Below, piece after piece: positions 5,631 to 6,634 of a stretch of DNA of 6,634 nucleotides (the stretch's first letter is position 1; each line of letters opens with the position of its first letter). Source of the DNA: Chloroflexota bacterium. GTDB taxonomy: Bacteria > Chloroflexota > UBA4733. Location of the stretch: NCBI GenBank assembly GCA_023489405.1, contig JAMDCW010000095.1:1-6634 (forward strand). Reading direction: 5' to 3'. The position numbers and the translations under genes were made by a program. Below the pieces are notes generated by a model. It worked only from the letters and a program-made list of their open reading frames with translations. It ran no database searches and was not told where the DNA came from.

Positions 5631-5667
5631 AAAAAGAAAGAGGGGACGAGATAACCACCTCGTCCCC
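5631..5667 (-). terminator. Intrinsic terminator, leftward
   Basis: On the minus strand a perfect 9-base GC-rich stem, GGGGACGAG with CTCGTCCCC (5642-5667, 8-base loop), is followed directly by TCTTTCTTTTT (5631-5641), the classic U-rich tail. Read rightward the stem is followed by CCATATACC and lacks a U run, so the functional direction is leftward. It may still slow transcripts from the zinc-ribbon gene that ends at 5589. Confidence 0.7.
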
Positions 5668-5914
5668 CCATATACCGGAGTCCACCCTAAAGGCTTTGCG
5701 AAGTCTTCTATCTGGATGAGGAGAACCTCATACCCACTTCACACATGTTTGGGCGCTACCCGGGGTCCGCTCGCCCTCCAAGCACTCATTCGCTTGAGGG
5801 CCTCAGCAGTCCACCTGCCAGACTCCAAGAGTGGATCTCGGTTCTTTGCGTTGCATCAAAGTACCCGCTCCTCTCATCTTGTTGTATCGCCTCGGTAGCT
5901 GATCAATCGCTACC
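5631..5914 (-). ncRNA. Candidate structured RNA (about 284 nt) of unknown family
   Basis: This leftward unit is bounded by a good promoter and an intrinsic terminator, and no minus-strand frame of gene length was found within it. Read 5' to 3', its hairpins are GGTAGC/GCTACC at the very 5' end (5894-5914), GGTACTTTG with CAAAGAACC (5840-5865, one mismatch), a 10-base stem with one bulge (5773-5801), and ATGAGG-ttct-CCTCAT (5716-5731). Next comes AGGGTGGA (5681-5688), then the terminator stem. The GATGAGAGGAG near the 5' end could pair instead with CTCCTCATC at 5715-5723. The size, the terminator and AGGGTGG recall a T-box leader, but no gene follows on this strand and the 3' half of the T-box is wrong. 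6S, SRP, tmRNA and RNase P signatures were not found. Confidence 0.35.
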
Positions 5915-5921
5915 TGTGTAT

Positions 5922-5951
5922 GGTATACCACTTATCGCGATATCCTGTCAA
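5922..5951 (-). promoter_or_regulatory. Leftward promoter of the candidate RNA
   Basis: A perfect TTGACA -35 (5946-5951) and TATACC -10 (5922-5927) are 18 bases apart on the minus strand. Transcription would start near 5914. The -10 lies within the perfect palindrome TGGTATACCA (5921-5930). A second perfect palindrome, TATCGCGATA (5933-5942), lies in the spacer. Both are possible repressor sites. Confidence 0.5.
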
Positions 5952-5957
5952 GAGAGC

Positions 5958-5986
5958 TTGCCTCAGATGTCACAGATGTCTAGACT
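5958..5986 (+). promoter_or_regulatory. Rightward promoter with tandem 9-mers in its spacer
   Basis: TTGCCT (5958-5963) and TAGACT (5981-5986) are exactly 17 bases apart. The spacer and first -10 base are made of two adjacent 9-mers, CAGATGTCA and CAGATGTCT (5964-5981). The -10 overlaps the palindrome GTCTAGAC (5978-5985). Transcription would start near 5993 and run to the small membrane protein gene at 6056. The leftward -35 is only 6 bases away, so one regulator could control both directions. Confidence 0.42.
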
Positions 5987-6055
5987 ATCCGTTACGATGG
6001 AGTACGATGAGATGCCACCAGCAATGGGGAATTGTCTGGAATTGGGAGAAAGAAA

Positions 6056-6214
6056 ATGGCCAAACTCATTCAATGGTTTTTGATGATCATTGGCGCTGGC
6101 ACGTTGCTGAGCGTCGGTGCTGCTATCGGTTACTTACTCGTAGACGATTATCTTGTCCGGCGTCGCCAGCAGCAGCTTGAGGCCACTGAAGCTGCTACGC
6201 CATCTCCTTCTTAG
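6056..6214 (+). CDS. Small single-pass membrane protein (52 aa)
   Basis: The protein opens with MAKLIQWFL, then a hydrophobic helix covering roughly residues 4-29 with regular small residues (GAGTLLSVGAAIG), as in helices that pack against each other. Next come DDYLV and a cluster of three arginines with three glutamines, and a short polar tail ending TPSPS. By the positive-inside rule the arginine-rich tail is probably cytoplasmic. There is no lipobox and no obvious signal cleavage site. The ATG at 6056 has GGGAG 7 bases upstream. A TTG at 6032 would add eight residues without a ribosome site. A predicted promoter lies about 70 bases upstream. It is a lone small protein of unknown function, and no named family was recognised. 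Confidence 0.75.
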   Translation: MAKLIQWFLMIIGAGTLLSVGAAIGYLLVDDYLVRRRQQQLEATEAATPSPS

Positions 6215-6335
6215 ATGTCAGTACCCTGTGGAAGCGAGTGGGCCCATTCCACCTCTCATGATGGAGTGCGCACTGCTAGCACGATGATCCAACTCTCGAG
6301 TAGCCGTCGCACAGAGAGGTGAAGAGCTGAAGCAG

Positions 6336-6634
6336 ATGGGCGCGCGTATTCTCGTAACTTCGCTACTGGTCGATCCCCAAGACCACGAACTCTTGGCTCC
6401 TCTCCATGCCCTAGGGGGAGAGTTGCTCTTCCATCCGTTCCGCCAACCGCGTCCTCCTGGCGAGATGGCCCGCCTTCTGCGCGGCGTCGATGCAGTCATC
6501 GCATCCAGCGATCACATCACTGCTGCAGACCTGGAGCAAGCTCACCAACTACGAATTATTGCCCGGACCGGCGTCGGCTATGACGCCATTGACCTCGATG
6601 CAGCACGGAAGCGCGATATCATTGTGACGATTAC
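6336..6634 (+). CDS. D-2-hydroxyacid dehydrogenase family, partial (N-terminus)
   Basis: The first 99 codons run off the right edge. The visible part is the N-terminal catalytic half-domain of NAD-dependent D-2-hydroxyacid dehydrogenases. It opens MGARILVTSLLVDPQD, has GVDAVIASSDHITAADLEQA near the middle, and ends with RIIARTGVGYDAIDLDAA (about 73-90), the conserved R-x-G-x-G-x-D-x-ID block of the family. The NAD-binding domain and catalytic Arg/Glu/His lie beyond the window, so 3-phosphoglycerate, glyoxylate and other substrates cannot be told apart. SerA-like is a reasonable guess. GAAGAG lies 9 bases before the ATG. The 121-base gap after the membrane gene holds a weak hairpin, GTGGAA with TTCCAC (6228-6252), and no convincing promoter, so read-through is possible. 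Confidence 0.85.
   Translation, partial: MGARILVTSLLVDPQDHELLAPLHALGGELLFHPFRQPRPPGEMARLLRGVDAVIASSDHITAADLEQAHQLRIIARTGVGYDAIDLDAARKRDIIVTI

Noticed and set aside
5745..6083. A 112-codon rightward frame across the gap before the membrane gene.
   Set aside because: Its product is serine/proline-rich with no domain, it has no ribosome site, it crosses the predicted promoters and it overlaps the membrane protein in another frame.
1..6634. CRISPR arrays, tRNA genes, insertion sequences and phage attachment sites.
   Set aside because: No regularly spaced repeats, cloverleaf sequences, transposase motifs or terminal repeats were seen.

Overview
The window is bacterial chromosomal DNA of moderate GC. 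It carries ruvB, arginine biosynthesis genes, a CsoR-family copper repressor with thioredoxin, and a D-2-hydroxyacid dehydrogenase. An archaeal-type purP (FAICAR synthetase family) alongside a bacterial ruvB and a csoR-trx pair suggests Chloroflexota (Thermomicrobia-like). That placement is an inference from remembered gene content, not a search.

Layout. Positions 1-2461 read leftward as ruvB - argF - argH. argF has its own promoter after ruvB, and argH starts 9 bases after the argF stop. argH is cut at codon 116, where the sequence turns into an exact 116-bp inverted copy of an internal argF segment that runs off the left edge. This is either a fold-back assembly chimera or a real inverted duplication. 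ruvB has a one-base deletion in a homopolymer just before Walker B. Positions 2593-3784 read rightward: a possible 33-codon upstream ORF, then purP. A small basic ORF on the minus strand (3796-4074) converges on purP. It has a promoter arranged back-to-back with a consensus csoR promoter, and a CsoR-type operator (TACCC-n5-GGGTA) overlaps the predicted csoR start site. csoR and trx form an operon ending in a strong hairpin. A zinc-ribbon protein of unknown function follows (5056-5589).

The 466-bp stretch 5590-6055 has no convincing protein gene. It appears to hold a leftward RNA unit: a promoter with a perfect TTGACA, several hairpins, and an intrinsic terminator with a T-rich tail. A rightward promoter sits back-to-back with it and drives a 52-residue single-pass membrane protein. 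The -35/-10 spacer of that rightward promoter is filled by two tandem 9-mers. The window ends inside a D-2-hydroxyacid dehydrogenase gene.

Functionally this is a patchwork of short units: recombination (RuvB), the last two steps of arginine synthesis (ArgF, ArgH), a purine-type ligase (PurP family), copper-linked redox control (CsoR/Trx), and two small proteins of unknown role. The points most worth checking are the unassigned leftward RNA with T-box-like features, the bacterial PurP relative with altered active-site residues, the csoR operator, the argF/argH inverted repeat and the ruvB frameshift.
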